Positions 38,601 through 44,252 of a stretch of DNA of 64,000 bases are shown here, piece by piece. The stretch is from the NCBI GenBank assembly GCA_004352715.1, contig SCFE01000035.1:1709970-1773969 (forward strand), given 5' to 3'. Below the pieces are notes generated by a model that saw only the letters and a program-made list of their open reading frames with translations, searched no databases and was not told the origin of the DNA. The stretch comes from Hofstenia miamia (lineage: Eukaryota; Xenacoelomorpha; Acoela). How positions within the stretch are numbered: position 1 is the stretch's first letter; the number at the start of each line of letters is the position of its first letter. Made by a program: the position numbers and the translations under genes.

Positions 38601-41332
38601 GGTGAAAACGCAGCACATATTTGAGTTCACACAGATTCGACAGCAGATAATGCAATGGATAGTTGCTGCTTTGTATGCTGCGCATTAGGTTACTGATTAT
38701 AGTGTTACGCCGTTGTTTTAATGTATAGTACAAAGTACCTGACATGTTTCTTCATACTTATTTGGCAATATAAATCGAAATACGCTTTACTGTATGTGTT
38801 ATAATTCAAGGATTGTGCTTTAGTATTTTGCGTATGCTAAATTAGAGTACAATATTCCAAAACTGATCGGATAATAGATGTGTGTAAATCATGAATGACA
38901 TTTAACTTCTATGCTATTGCTTATTGCTAATCCTATGCAATGGATACACTAGCAGCATGGAAAATATGATGGTTGCTATGTTTATGCCACTTCAGATTCG
39001 ATTAGAAGATGTTGCCTAATAGTTACACGGCTTTACTTTAATTTCACCATATTGTAATTCTATTCGAATCTCAAAGTTTTGAAGTAATGAAATTATTAAT
39101 TCTTGACATTTACTAGGGGGAAGTAACATCAAATAAGATTGACTCCACTCGTTTCTTCTAACAGTATCTCATGTGCTTTGCTTTCTTCGTTTTTGCTGAC
39201 GATTTCCTAGGGCATTGTATCATCCATGTATTTAAGTCTATTCGGATTTTAGATAGTAGGCTGTTTATCAGCAGTGAAAAGGGCTGGGGCACAGTTGGGT
39301 ACCTATTGGCACTCCTGCAGTGATATACATATCATCGGGATAACGCACTCTTTGCTTCATCAGTCAGGAATGAATGTATCCAATTAAGAGTATATTGTTT
39401 AAGTTTGGTTTAAATATCTGTTTCTTGAGTAGAGGATGGATTACTAAATCGGAAACTTGTTATAAATCAAACATACGTGGACGAACATGTCAATTAATGT
39501 CTTCAATAATCTTTCCCATTTGGTAAGTTATTGTAAAGAAATCACCCTATTTTGGTAAACATTTAACGTTTACCTCAGAAACATATTAATTAAAACCGTC
39601 TTCATTTTCTATCATGGCTTCTAGGCAATGCCGAAATCTCTAGGTTCAGGTCAATATTTGTGAGAACCTCACCTTCAAACACTCAATATCTTCATGACAG
39701 TGTTGATTGATTTCGCTCTCAAAAACGCCCTAAAAAGTAGTCAAGCGTGTTGCAATCTCTTGAACTTGGTCCCCAAACATCCTTTTCACAAAACTCAGCG
39801 ACATTATCCTTCAACCACATCTGAGTACTGATTGCTGTGTGGAGTGGAGCTCCATCCTGCTGGAAGATGAAATGTCTACTACCAGAAATCTGCCTCATCC
39901 ATGACACCACAACTGTGTTCAGCACATTCACATAAGTTTCTGCATTGAGACGCTGCCCTCTTTCAAAAAAGTGTGGCGCCATCACATGACTTTCATTTGA
40001 AATGACACAAGGCACAATAGCAGATGCTGGAAGCTTTCTTTTCATAACAACCGGTATTTCTAAACGATTCACCTTCTGATCCAGTTCAAAATTCTTCTCA
40101 TCTCAGAATAAAATTAACTGAATAGGAGAGCACGAATATTTCAGGCCTGCCGAGCTGTCATTTCCCAAATCTTTTGGTGGGCTTAGTGTGACAAAAATTT
40201 ATCTTTGCTTAAAACATAAGACCTGTAGCGAAGATTTTCATTAACATTTCGAATCAAAAAGTCGTACACTTCTAACTTCCTGGCAATTAATCTCATTGAA
40301 CGACTTGGGTTTCCATTAATGATTTCTTGCACATTGACGGCAATGTCTTGACCATGACAATCACTGTGTCTACTGTGATGCTGTCGAGCAGAGAAATGGT
40401 AGTTGAACAAATTCCAGCATTGATTTCCTTCTCTATCTTTGCTTGGTGTTGTGCATAGTTCTAAACGGAATGCCATTAAAATCCGCAATCTCTTTTGCAC
40501 TACACCTGGCGCGAAGTGCACTGATGATCGTTCCTCTGACGGTTTTTCCAGGCCCGTAGCCAAGGAGGTAGGGGGGACGACCCCCCCTAGAAAGGTCATA
40601 TAACCTTTTCTGGACAACAAAGCTTAAAGTAAAATCAGCATGTCAAAATAAAATTTGTTAATGCAAATTTGATCTCAATAATGTCGTGAAGTGCATTCTA
40701 AGGTCTATTTTGTCTATATATTCAAAAAATTTGATCACCTAGTTGATCACTACTAGATGACCTCACCCGTCATCCTGCGGACGCCCATGGATGCAACAAA
40801 ATTAACATGGTTTATATTATAACGAATTCCAAATTCCCATCAACCCCCTAAAAATGCGTGTCGACCCCCTTTAGGTGATAATGCTGTGTTCTTCTGATCT
40901 GAATTCATTGGTTGATTGACATTAATTTAATTTTCATTATTATTAACTTTTTCTGCCTTGAAAATTTGCCAATTTATCGCAGAAAAATCATAGATATTTT
41001 ATTTTTTAATATAAATTTTGGCAATTTATCGTAAGCACGCTATATATTTTTCCCTGACAATGCGGGAAATATTTATTGTTAATTTGGAAGATTTTTTGCA
41101 CAATTTAAGATGTTATTTTTAGCACAAGGTTGATTTTGCGCATCGTGGGCTTGGAACTGACATCGCAGTGGCTCAGAGCATGCTGTTTTTTGCGCAATTC
41201 ACATTGTCGTTATTTAAAGGACCCATTCAACATTTGCTACATGGCTACGCTGGAATTTCAATGATATTGGGAGCTTTTTCAAGTTTCATTGCTGGAATAT
41301 TTGCTTTTTTCATTAATTATGCGGAGCTGTAA
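1756..41332 (+). CDS. SLC45: SLC45-family major facilitator transporter, six coding exons, 5' end missing
   Basis: The spliced product is a polytopic membrane protein of the SLC45 family (MATP / proton-associated sugar transporter type). Known members carry sugars such as sucrose together with protons across plasma or organelle membranes. The exons are 1756-2155, 17255-17400, 33018-33317, 34073-34304, 36156-36331 and 41123-41332. The phases join cleanly (1/2, 0/0, 0/0, 1/2, 0/0), giving about 487 residues to the TAA at 41330. Family marks include CYSAE in the first membrane segment, the loop motif RMGRRRPF after segment 2, CQAPCRAYIIEVCDPSDHTR around segment 5, FFTDYVGQVVYKG in segment 7 and the QYHE block. 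The reading frame has no internal stop, so the gene looks functional. The paralogue (A1 to A4) and the substrate cannot be told. The first exon is not found. AATAAA at 41371 is a possible polyadenylation signal. Confidence 0.9.
2156..4795 (+). other. SLC45 intron, first part
   Basis: AT-rich intron sequence. No gene, RNA gene or element with clear ends is seen in this stretch. Confidence 0.55.
4796..4975 (+). mobile_element. 3' end of a non-LTR retrotransposon, copy 1, with ATT tail
   Basis: This stretch matches 6105-6291 closely. Both share a GTTGTATGCCTTCAGCGGC segment, then TAAATAAAGTCATT, and end in an ATT trinucleotide tail. A polyadenylation-like AATAAA followed by a simple-repeat tail is what CR1, L2 and jockey-type elements leave. 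The copy is severely 5' truncated and runs into the gap at 4976-5561, which probably exists because of the tail repeat. Confidence 0.65.
4976..5561. other. Assembly gap (586 N)
   Basis: A run of N directly after an ATT repeat. Reading frames across it are meaningless. Confidence 0.99.
5880..6294 (+). mobile_element. 3' part of a non-LTR retrotransposon, copy 2, with ATT tail
   Basis: The stretch 5883-6125 is open for about 80 codons with a composition like the C-terminal end of non-LTR reverse transcriptases (a short tail starting RCSFLNRLLTR). It is followed by the same 3' untranslated sequence as copy 1 and an ATT repeat up to 6294. No catalytic domain is included, so the family (CR1, L2 or jockey) cannot be fixed. 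It is 5' truncated, as is usual for target-primed insertion. Confidence 0.6.
6295..7538. other. SLC45 intron without recognised elements
   Basis: AT-rich. It contains a TA tract at 6600-6630 and nothing else that I can name. Confidence 0.5.
7539..7882. mobile_element. hAT-type MITE, 344 bp
   Basis: The ends are imperfect inverted repeats: left CAGATTTGTCAACGAGCT, and right read inward CAGACTTGTCAATGACCT. The CAG start is usual for hAT elements. The flanking 8-mers (ACATAATA left, CTCTAATA right) agree at only five or six positions, so the target duplication is weak or decayed. The interior repeats GAGCC and AACAAGCC motifs and has no coding potential. Confidence 0.6.
7896..8253. mobile_element. 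mariner-type MITE, about 358 bp
   Basis: Terminal inverted repeats of about 26 bp: GTGTGTCAAATAAGTTCCC at the left and, read inward from the right, GTGTCTAATAAGTTCCC, both followed by GGACTG. Both ends sit in TA dinucleotides, as expected for Tc1/mariner insertion. No transposase frame remains. It begins 13 bp after the hAT MITE and its right end merges into a TA tract and a gap. Confidence 0.7.
8262..8451. other. Assembly gap (190 N) inside a TA tract
   Basis: N run bordered on both sides by TA dinucleotides, with the tract continuing to about 8481. Confidence 0.99.
8482..11102. other. SLC45 intron, mostly unannotatable
   Basis: No gene is seen. Around 8665-8710 there is a GC-rich patch (GGGCCATGCCCCCTGGCCCC) like the end of a widespread animal DNA transposon. 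A second gap in a TA tract is at 9965-10072. Confidence 0.45.
11103..11454 (-). pseudogene. hAT transposase remnant, C-terminal dimerisation region
   Basis: In one minus-strand frame the text CQATSVAVERSFSM is the hallmark C-terminal hAT dimerisation motif (pattern ATSV..ERSFS). The part before it lies in a second frame with FERVESQRYTFRDAQIDFAH. A stop codon and frame changes separate the two, so this is dead. No terminal repeats were found. Confidence 0.65.
11455..15455. other. SLC45 intron without recognised genes
   Basis: AT-rich with TA tracts at about 11750-11770 and 13800-13845 (46 bp), and short ones at about 14145 and 14238. No coding similarity is recognised. Confidence 0.5.
13800..13845. 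repeat. TA dinucleotide tract (46 bp)
   Basis: Perfect alternating TA. It is the longest of more than twenty such tracts in the window that is fully sequenced. Confidence 0.95.
15450..15720 (-). mobile_element. 3' end of a non-LTR retrotransposon with ATT tail (minus strand)
   Basis: On the minus strand a 3' UTR-like sequence ends in AATAAAGCTATTGAATT followed by seven or eight ATT units. This layout matches the plus-strand elements at 4.8 and 6.2 kb but the sequence differs, so it is another family. The left border is a guess. Confidence 0.45.
16400..16500 (+). pseudogene. Possible Tc1-type transposase fragment
   Basis: A short plus-strand frame reads GRPPKILKSSDQKIILA. This resembles the GRP(K/R) linker between the two helix-turn-helix domains of Tc1-like transposases. 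There is nothing else supportive, so it is a weak call. Confidence 0.35.
17255..17400 (+). CDS. SLC45: SLC45 exon: membrane segments 4 and 5
   Basis: The exon lies between acceptor TTTAG (ending 17254) and donor GTAATG (17401). It encodes LLVFFTIIGVAMLDFGCDSC and QAPCRAYIIE, the conserved SLC45 segment that follows the RRPF block. Its phases fit both neighbours, and the codon split across the long upstream intron gives serine. Confidence 0.93.
17674..17736 (-). ncRNA. Hammerhead-ribozyme-like hairpin (degenerate)
   Basis: Two 16 bp arms (17674-17689 and 17721-17736) are complementary except at one position. They enclose GAAACCGGTC on the minus strand, with TATGAG upstream of it. The order arm, (C)TGATGAG-like block, short stem, GAAAC, CG loop, GTC, arm is that of a type I hammerhead with a minimal helix III, the kind reported from Penelope-like elements. 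The invariant C3 and G5 positions read T, so catalysis is unlikely. It sits next to a TA tract at 17647-17668. Confidence 0.5.
17690..19005. other. SLC45 intron with Penelope-terminus-like sequence
   Basis: At 18240-18335 (plus) the sequence CTGATGG, then GAAATCGGTC and CTTCATAG leads into a TA tract at 18332-18366. This echoes the ends of the Penelope-like units at 25-30 kb but is diverged. Nothing else is recognised. Confidence 0.4.
19006..19358. mobile_element. hAT MITE, 353 bp, with exact 8 bp target duplication
   Basis: Terminal inverted repeats are CAAGCCTGGAAACGGG (left) and, read inward from the right, CAAACTTGGAAACGGG. The element is flanked by identical 8-mers ATCTAGAC (18998-19005 and 19359-19366), the duplication length made by hAT transposases. 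The interior is non-coding and carries GACCCGAC-type strings. A fragment of the same left end appears near 44502. Confidence 0.85.
19367..22093. other. SLC45 intron without recognised elements
   Basis: AT-rich. Several frames of 60 to 80 codons are open but show no family resemblance and are expected by chance at this base composition. Confidence 0.5.
22094..22785 (+). pseudogene. Tc1/mariner-type transposase pseudogene
   Basis: Pieces in different frames line up with a mariner-like transposase. First comes an N-terminal helix-turn-helix part with TIARLIARFKENGSVAP. Then comes a catalytic part with a degenerate QQD.PPH block, then WPAHSPDLIPLDYYFW, the hallmark around the last catalytic residue. 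Stops and frame changes break it repeatedly. The 3' end runs into a TA tract and the gap at 22786-22963, so the right terminus is lost. Confidence 0.75.
22786..22963. other. Assembly gap (178 N) inside a TA tract
   Basis: TA dinucleotides border both sides (22763-22785 and 22964 onward). Confidence 0.99.
23003..23571. other. SLC45 intron, no gene seen
   Basis: AT-rich sequence left of the retrotransposon end. No features were recognised. Confidence 0.5.
23572..23735 (+). repeat. 164 bp repeat flanking the LTR, copy 1
   Basis: This block abuts the 5' LTR and recurs in inverted orientation at 25482-25645, directly outside the other LTR, with about four mismatches. Its function is unknown. See the finding on the likely mis-oriented contig. 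Confidence 0.85.
23737..23877 (+). repeat. 5' long terminal repeat of a Ty3/Gypsy-like retrotransposon
   Basis: Begins TGTA and ends TCA, directly followed by TGGCGAAGTCAGC, a primer-binding-site-like sequence starting TGG. It matches the LTR at 25646-25786 with two differences in 141 bp, which points to recent insertion. It contains AATAAA, as LTRs do for polyadenylation. Confidence 0.8.
23877..24104 (+). CDS. Gag-like N-terminus of the LTR retrotransposon (cut by gap)
   Basis: An open frame of 76 codons begins at the LTR/primer-site border and runs into the gap. The text (RAKTWIVQFKAKCKVKNYED, then FFMATCGISAL) has the look of the N-terminal part of Ty3/Gypsy Gag proteins of insects and relatives, where a helical capsid domain follows. 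The call rests mostly on its position after an LTR. The ATG may not be the true start. Confidence 0.55.
24105..25104. other. Assembly gap (exactly 1000 N)
   Basis: A round length marks a scaffold join of unknown true size. Orientation across it is questionable (see findings). Confidence 0.99.
25105..25401 (+). mobile_element. Penelope-like element: end of coding module, 3' untranslated part and ribozyme-like block
   Basis: The first bases encode the end of the same module found on the minus strand at 28-30.8 kb. They are followed by about 180 bp of untranslated sequence, then CTGAAAAA, a GATT/AATC stem and GAAACCGGTC (25341-25369), then an ATGAAGCTCAGTAATC start-like block that ends at a TA tract. 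Orientation is opposite to the units to the right. Confidence 0.65.
25402..25437. repeat. TA dinucleotide tract at a Penelope-like terminus
   Basis: Alternating TA directly after the terminal block shared by the Penelope-like copies. The same arrangement recurs at 28971 and 29568-29599. Confidence 0.9.
25482..25645 (-). repeat. 164 bp repeat flanking the LTR, copy 2 (inverted)
   Basis: Reverse complement of 23572-23735 with about four mismatches. Read on the minus strand it starts immediately after the 3' LTR. Confidence 0.85.
25646..25796 (-). repeat. 3' long terminal repeat of the Ty3/Gypsy-like element
   Basis: On the minus strand this follows a purine-rich tract (GGGGAGGGAAGA, 25797-25808), as a 3' LTR should. 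The 141 bp 25646-25786 match the 5' LTR at 23737. The start may be TGTTGC at 25796 or TGTA at 25786, so the length is 151 or 141 bp. Confidence 0.8.
25909..27116 (-). pseudogene. Ty3/Gypsy-like pol: end of RNase H region and integrase, frameshifted
   Basis: The minus strand encodes a retrotransposon integrase. An HHCC zinc-binding part comes first (H in CISIAHSGDFG, later H in AYLHRNCWWPGM, then C..C in ESCNKCM). The catalytic core has VVDSCTGWPE with the first Asp, and VSDNAAEFRSMEFNDWLKG with the second Asp and the region leading to the Glu. A frame change follows near 26456-26500. The second frame continues with AERMVQTIKSSLK, GKNLRSPI and an acidic tail ending at 25909. Upstream, a stop lies between the segment ending NRHLKTNVWSDC and the integrase start. 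The remaining pol lies in the gap. The 3' LTR follows at once. It is mobile-element coding sequence, not a host gene. Confidence 0.85.
27117..28116. other. Assembly gap (exactly 1000 N)
   Basis: A scaffold join of unknown true size between retrotransposon pol and the Penelope-like array. Confidence 0.99.
28117..28645 (-). mobile_element. Penelope-like non-autonomous element, unit with start region and GIY-YIG-like module
   Basis: A minus-strand frame of about 176 codons starts near 28645 (MKPVASMKLSNLILSYINSK) and is cut by the gap. It contains a basic helical block (KLRIKFIKAISIPQHLKPYS), then a segment ending in IYEYTREDFQKSYIEETQGH and LTTRIHEHF. The last part resembles the GIY-YIG endonuclease of Penelope-like elements (usual Y...YIG.T..HL..RI.EH), but the YIG glycine is Glu and the usual cysteines are missing. 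The basic block then begins again in frame, so the module is repeated. No reverse transcriptase is seen. Confidence 0.65.
28634..28662 (-). ncRNA. Hammerhead-like block at the Penelope-like 5' end (minus)
   Basis: On the minus strand this reads CTGAAAAAGATTTTGAATTG followed by AAACCGGTC. The layout is CTGA, short stem, GAAA, CCGG and GTC, like a hammerhead with minimal helix III. The G8 position of CTGANGA is A, and no helix I partner is found, so it is probably inactive. Confidence 0.35.
28735..28980 (+). mobile_element. Penelope-like terminus in opposite orientation (inverted repeat with 28.6 kb)
   Basis: A plus-strand copy of the same 3' untranslated sequence and ribozyme-like block (28912-28940), ending at ATGAAGCTCAGTAATC and a TA tract. 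Together with 28600-28732 it forms a head-to-head inverted repeat with about 120 bp between the arms. Confidence 0.7.
28981..29451. other. Assembly gap (471 N) inside a TA tract
   Basis: N run starting directly in TA repeats within the Penelope-like array. Confidence 0.99.
29600..30750 (-). mobile_element. Penelope-like array: tandem 327 bp coding modules plus terminus
   Basis: On the minus strand the same 109-residue module recurs with a 327 bp period (repeat starts at 30119, 30328 after a one-N join, and 30655). Each holds the basic block, QLKSLKSILKDTFRQSGKN, MQNKDPVAKLLC and the GIY-YIG-like end. Copies differ by a few bases and stay in frame. The last copy is followed by the untranslated part and ribozyme-like block (29632-29660) and a TA tract at 29568-29599. 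At its other end the array breaks into a TA tract at 30753-30774. The N at 30327 shortens one unit, so the copy number is unreliable. Confidence 0.7.
30934..31258. mobile_element. hAT MITE, 325 bp, with exact 8 bp target duplication
   Basis: Perfect 12 bp terminal inverted repeats TAGAGAGTGACA / TGTCACTCTCTA, flanked by identical ATCAGCAA (30926-30933 and 31259-31266). The interior is rich in GGGTTCGG and TATCAAATTT motifs placed as inner inverted repeats, and has no coding frame. The perfect ends suggest a fairly recent insertion. Confidence 0.9.
31267..33017. other. SLC45 intron without recognised elements
   Basis: AT-rich. An open frame at 31246-31446 overlaps the MITE end and has no resemblance to known proteins. 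No gene is seen. Confidence 0.5.
33018..33317 (+). CDS. SLC45: SLC45 exon: end of segment 5, segment 6 and central loop
   Basis: The exon lies after acceptor CTTAG (ending 33017) and before a GTAATT donor (33318). It encodes VCDPSDHTRAFSVLGVVVG, then GSLGNLFGSFDYHSTRLGKL and TVFFIAFTLLVIFVAITVT. The last is a membrane segment, followed by a charged loop (RDKEVRWTGSVEG) and LSMPSQLR. The order agrees with SLC45 proteins, where the block after CRA(F/Y) starts VC(P/D). Confidence 0.95.
34073..34304 (+). CDS. SLC45: SLC45 exon: segment 7 and start of segment 8
   Basis: The exon runs from acceptor TTTAG (ending 34072) to donor GTAAGA (34305). It encodes ILCCQLCSSWVAVTCFSLFF followed by TDYVGQVVYKG, a strongly conserved SLC45 signature. 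A short loop with NTPLLIRYNSGVRFG comes next, and then SSALLQKALTFAG. The phase fits both neighbours. Confidence 0.95.
34305..36155 (+). other. SLC45 intron
   Basis: AT-rich intron sequence with no recognised element. Confidence 0.6.
36156..36331 (+). CDS. SLC45: SLC45 exon: segments 9 and 10
   Basis: The exon starts after acceptor TTTAG (ending 36155). It encodes CKRITTSLSFGMCIAYMLVI, then STMTGMMLIVVMVTPFLLIA and QYHENES, ending before a GTTAGT donor (36332). The QYHE block closes the segment in SLC45 proteins. The open frame extends further left than the acceptor, but only this acceptor gives the right phase and length against the family. Confidence 0.88.
36332..38465 (+). other. SLC45 last intron, first part
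   Basis: Two open frames (36833-37039 and 37184-37435, plus) are less AT-biased than their surroundings. They resemble no family I know and have no splice support, so I leave them unassigned. Confidence 0.4.
38466..38697. repeat. 110 bp sequence given twice around a 10 N gap
   Basis: 38466-38575 and 38586-38697 are nearly identical (both begin CAGCTGCTGTTTGTCGGTG). Two contig ends that should have been overlapped were probably placed side by side. Confidence 0.85.
39090..39545 (-). pseudogene. Non-LTR reverse transcriptase fragment
   Basis: Minus-strand pieces in shifting frames read ITAGVPIGTQL, then LINSLLSKIRIDL and YMDDTMP. These match the palm-domain strand with G(I/V)P.GT.LGP and the catalytic (K)Y(V/M)DD box of non-LTR reverse transcriptases. 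Stops and frame changes are frequent. It directly adjoins the mariner pseudogene to the right. Confidence 0.65.
39550..40620 (-). pseudogene. Mariner-like transposase pseudogene
   Basis: The minus strand has an N-terminal domain with NPSRSMRLIARKLEVYDFLI, then, in another frame, a catalytic domain. The latter has RHFIFQQDGAPLHTAISTQM with the second Asp, then KDVWGPSSRDCNTLDYFLGR with the third. The family normally reads W.P.S.D.N..DY here. Frames break near 40150 and after 39719, where a further 45 codons of C-terminal text continue with a stop. It is most like the mariner-type elements common in arthropods. No intact terminal repeats were found. Confidence 0.82.
40548..40790. mobile_element. 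Possible small DNA transposon with GC-rich ends
   Basis: The left part reads CAGGCCCGTAGCCAAGGAGG followed by runs of G and C. The right part, read inward, is CCATGGGCGTCCGCAGGAT. Such GGCCCGTAGCC / GGGCGTCCGC ends are common on short animal DNA transposons. It overlaps the mariner N-terminus. There is no target duplication that I can see. Confidence 0.35.
41123..41332 (+). CDS. SLC45: SLC45 terminal exon: segments 11 and 12 and stop
   Basis: After acceptor TTTTTAG (ending 41122) the frame reads HKVDFAHRGLGTDIAVAQSM, then a membrane segment, HLLHGYAGISMILGAFSSFI and a short tail FFINYAEL with TAA at 41330. RG(M/L)G.D is the family mark before segment 11. AATAAA follows at 41371 and again at 41465. 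Confidence 0.95.
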   Translation, partial: HKVDFAHRGLGTDIAVAQSMLFFAQFTLSLFKGPIQHLLHGYAGISMILGAFSSFIAGIFAFFINYAEL

Positions 41333-44119
41333 CTCGTATTTAATGATCATGTAGCGGAATTAGGAAGTAAAATAAATGTAGAAGAGTTTTATCTTTTCTT
41401 GGATCATCAAACTAATATGTACATCTTAATGATAACTGGGAGATCTTTGATATGCTCTAAATTGAATAAATTTACAATTATTATTGAAGACAATCCTTGT
41501 TTAAAGTGACTACTTACAAGAAACGGCGTAAAAATTTTAAGACCTTGTACATTATCACCTGATTGAAGTTGTCCTAGTCATTTTTGAAGGGAAAATGTTT
41601 AGGTTTGGTTGTCTTGTACATTTTCTGAGTACAGACTAAAGGGAAACTCGTTATGTCGAAGATGATAGAATTTACAAATATAATCTTCATGTAAGGGTAG
41701 TATTTATTCTTGTTCACTGGAACCCGTAATAATCACAAATATACGTACGATAAAGAATTAGCAACATATGACTCTATCTTCTATTAAAGTAATCAATCGC
41801 ATGCTCACTGCAAATAATTCAATAATGCCCCATTCGTAGAAATTTTACAAACGCATCTTTTTTTGAGTCATCTAGGACTTTCCCCTTCCCATAAAACACA
41901 AAGCGCAGGCCCAGACCAGTACGAGATCGAGAACTATTCTTCAAATTCAACCAGGATCGTGAGTAATTTTGTTTAAAATTTAGCTAATACATTATGTTTA
42001 TTTACTATATTTATTATATTTTCCAAAATATAAAATGTTGTCTGCAATATCTCCATCACTATTAAATTAGAATAATATTACATGATGTTAGCAATTTAAT
42101 CTTTCATGGGACCAGAAATAGGTGTACGCCATGGTACCAGCGGACCCAGGACTGGAACTGATAACGTTTGCACGTTATTAGCATGTGTGGTCTCTCAGAT
42201 CTCTAATCTTCACTTCACTAATCTGTATAATATTACTCAGATTTGATTCTTTACTAATCAATTTCATAACCAATTCGTCCAGATTGATATAGCATCTCTG
42301 CTTGCTGCAAATGAATTTTAGTATGAAATGTTACTATTGAAAACGGACATATTGGATAGTTGAGGAAAATACCTATGTAAAAGATTGTTGTACACAGAAT
42401 ATGTTGATAATTTTGCAAAGCTATGCGGTCAAGTATTCCATTGCTTATTGCGTAAGAGTGAGGGAAGGGGTACTTTTTAAAATATTAATATTAATTTTTG
42501 ATTATGATATAGAGTTACTATGAAATGATGAAAACTATATACCATATAGTGGGCTACTAGACCACACATATTTAACACCAAAAAACCTATTTTGCCTTTA
42601 AAGTCACGGACCGTTTTGTTCGCATTCTCCTAAAGTATCTCCAAGCCTATTAGAAAATTTTGGAATCCTGGAATTTTGAGACACCTATGGGCAAGTGGGT
42701 TTGTCTAGTATAGTGAAAATTTGTCGTAAAAATTGCTCGTTTTTGAAGTACATTAAATTATGGATTATTTAGTTTAAAAAGTCCGATTTTTACAAAAACA
42801 TTCTAAATCTTCCTATATCTATGCCAGGACGTGTTGCACGAATTAGTGGTGAAAAATGAGAGAGGAGACCATTTTTATCCAAAGGTACTTTCAGATTTGA
42901 TATCTTTATTATTTAGTGATTTATGAGTGCAAGCTTTCTTTTTGAAACCATCTTATAAAATGCTTATTTTAATTAAGGATAAAATGTTTAAAAATATTCA
43001 GCATTTTAAGTTTTATACTTGCAACTTCAAAAACCAGCTTCCAATCATCCACACGAGATCCTAATTAGGATCGAACGTCGATTGGAAAAATTCATATATT
43101 CCTGACCAATTTTATATAAATATTTCGTAATTATCATTCAAGAACTCAACTTGCAATTGCAGAAAGCTTTAATAGGGCACTGCTATGTAATACCTACGTA
43201 TCATATTTAAAACATGTGTCTCATAGTAGCTATATAATCATTAGGATACTTGGAAGATAGCTTTTTGCGCCATAAGCTTGTAACACAAAATGCTTACATA
43301 GCAATTTTTATTGTTTCATAGGCGTATCGTAGCTTTCCAAAAAATCCCAATTTGGTACAAGTTCCACATTGAAAATAACTAAATCGAAGTAATCGTCTGT
43401 CATTACTTGACTTTCAAGGAAAATATATTTGTCGACATTTGGCAGTATTAATGCATTTAACATATTGTAAGAGAAAAAACTTAAAATTGATATTTGGGGG
43501 ATTTTTCAACGATTGCAGCGCACAAATTAAAGTGAGACTATTTTAGCGTCCACTTAAAATATACTCTTGAATTCTTGAGTTAGATGTTATTATGCATTAT
43601 TTTCCTGTGCAAAGGTTATTACCTTCAAATTAAAAGTTACTCTTCTTAATTCAAATAATTTGTGTCTTACACATTAACAATTTGGAGCCAACAAAACAGG
43701 CATATCAATCTTACACAGAAAGCTGCGAACTAGTTAAGAATCATCTTGGATGTAGAATTATGTTCTTCCCTGAAAATTTCCTGTATAAATCTTATGAAAA
43801 CAGTCTTAATATATTCAGTCATTTATCTAGCTATGAGTAAATAATTATATTTAAATATTTACTATTTACCAATTTATCACAAGCACAGTATGCAAAATAA
43901 TTGGCTTCAAAAACAATATTTTATCAAGATAATGTCTTTGATAATTGAAGATGTTATTTAAAAATTTTGGATAATGCCCTAACTTCATAAATCAGGCATC
44001 TATTATGAGATTTGATATTTTGTTCTCAAATAACTTGATCGATTTTTGTACATGCAAACAATTATAATAAGGCCTCCTTAGGAATTATATTTCTAACACT
44101 ATTCATTTTTCACAAGAAC
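41333..44119. other. Intergenic region between the two convergent genes
   Basis: 2.8 kb between the SLC45 stop and the NRAMP stop. It includes both 3' untranslated regions. Apart from the possible SINE at 42.1 kb nothing is recognised. Confidence 0.6.
42110..42225 (-). repeat. Possible tRNA-derived SINE fragment
   Basis: On the minus strand a box-B-like stretch TATCAGTTCCAGTCCTGG follows CATGCTAATAACGTGCAAAC. This spacing recalls the anticodon to T-arm part of a tRNA. No clear box A or tail was found, so the call is weak. Confidence 0.3.
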
Positions 44120-44252
44120 CTAAACTTCTAAACTTGGAACTGCATCAAAATATTGCTTTACGTTATGTGTACACCAGTCGAATACCTGGTCTACCGAAAT
44201 ATCTGGGGAAACAACTGTGCAGCCAATGAGCCCATGGTTCCACGCCAAACAT
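44120..44252 (-). CDS. Nramp: NRAMP terminal exon
   Basis: The acceptor TATTTTAG is read on the minus strand. After the split codon the frame gives [11 protein letters not shown], like the family's (Y)L.W.CLI at the end of the last membrane segment, then a cytosolic tail ending VPSLEV and TAG at 44120. The phase fits a GTATAT donor at 45322. A readthrough alternative exists (see findings). Confidence 0.75.
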
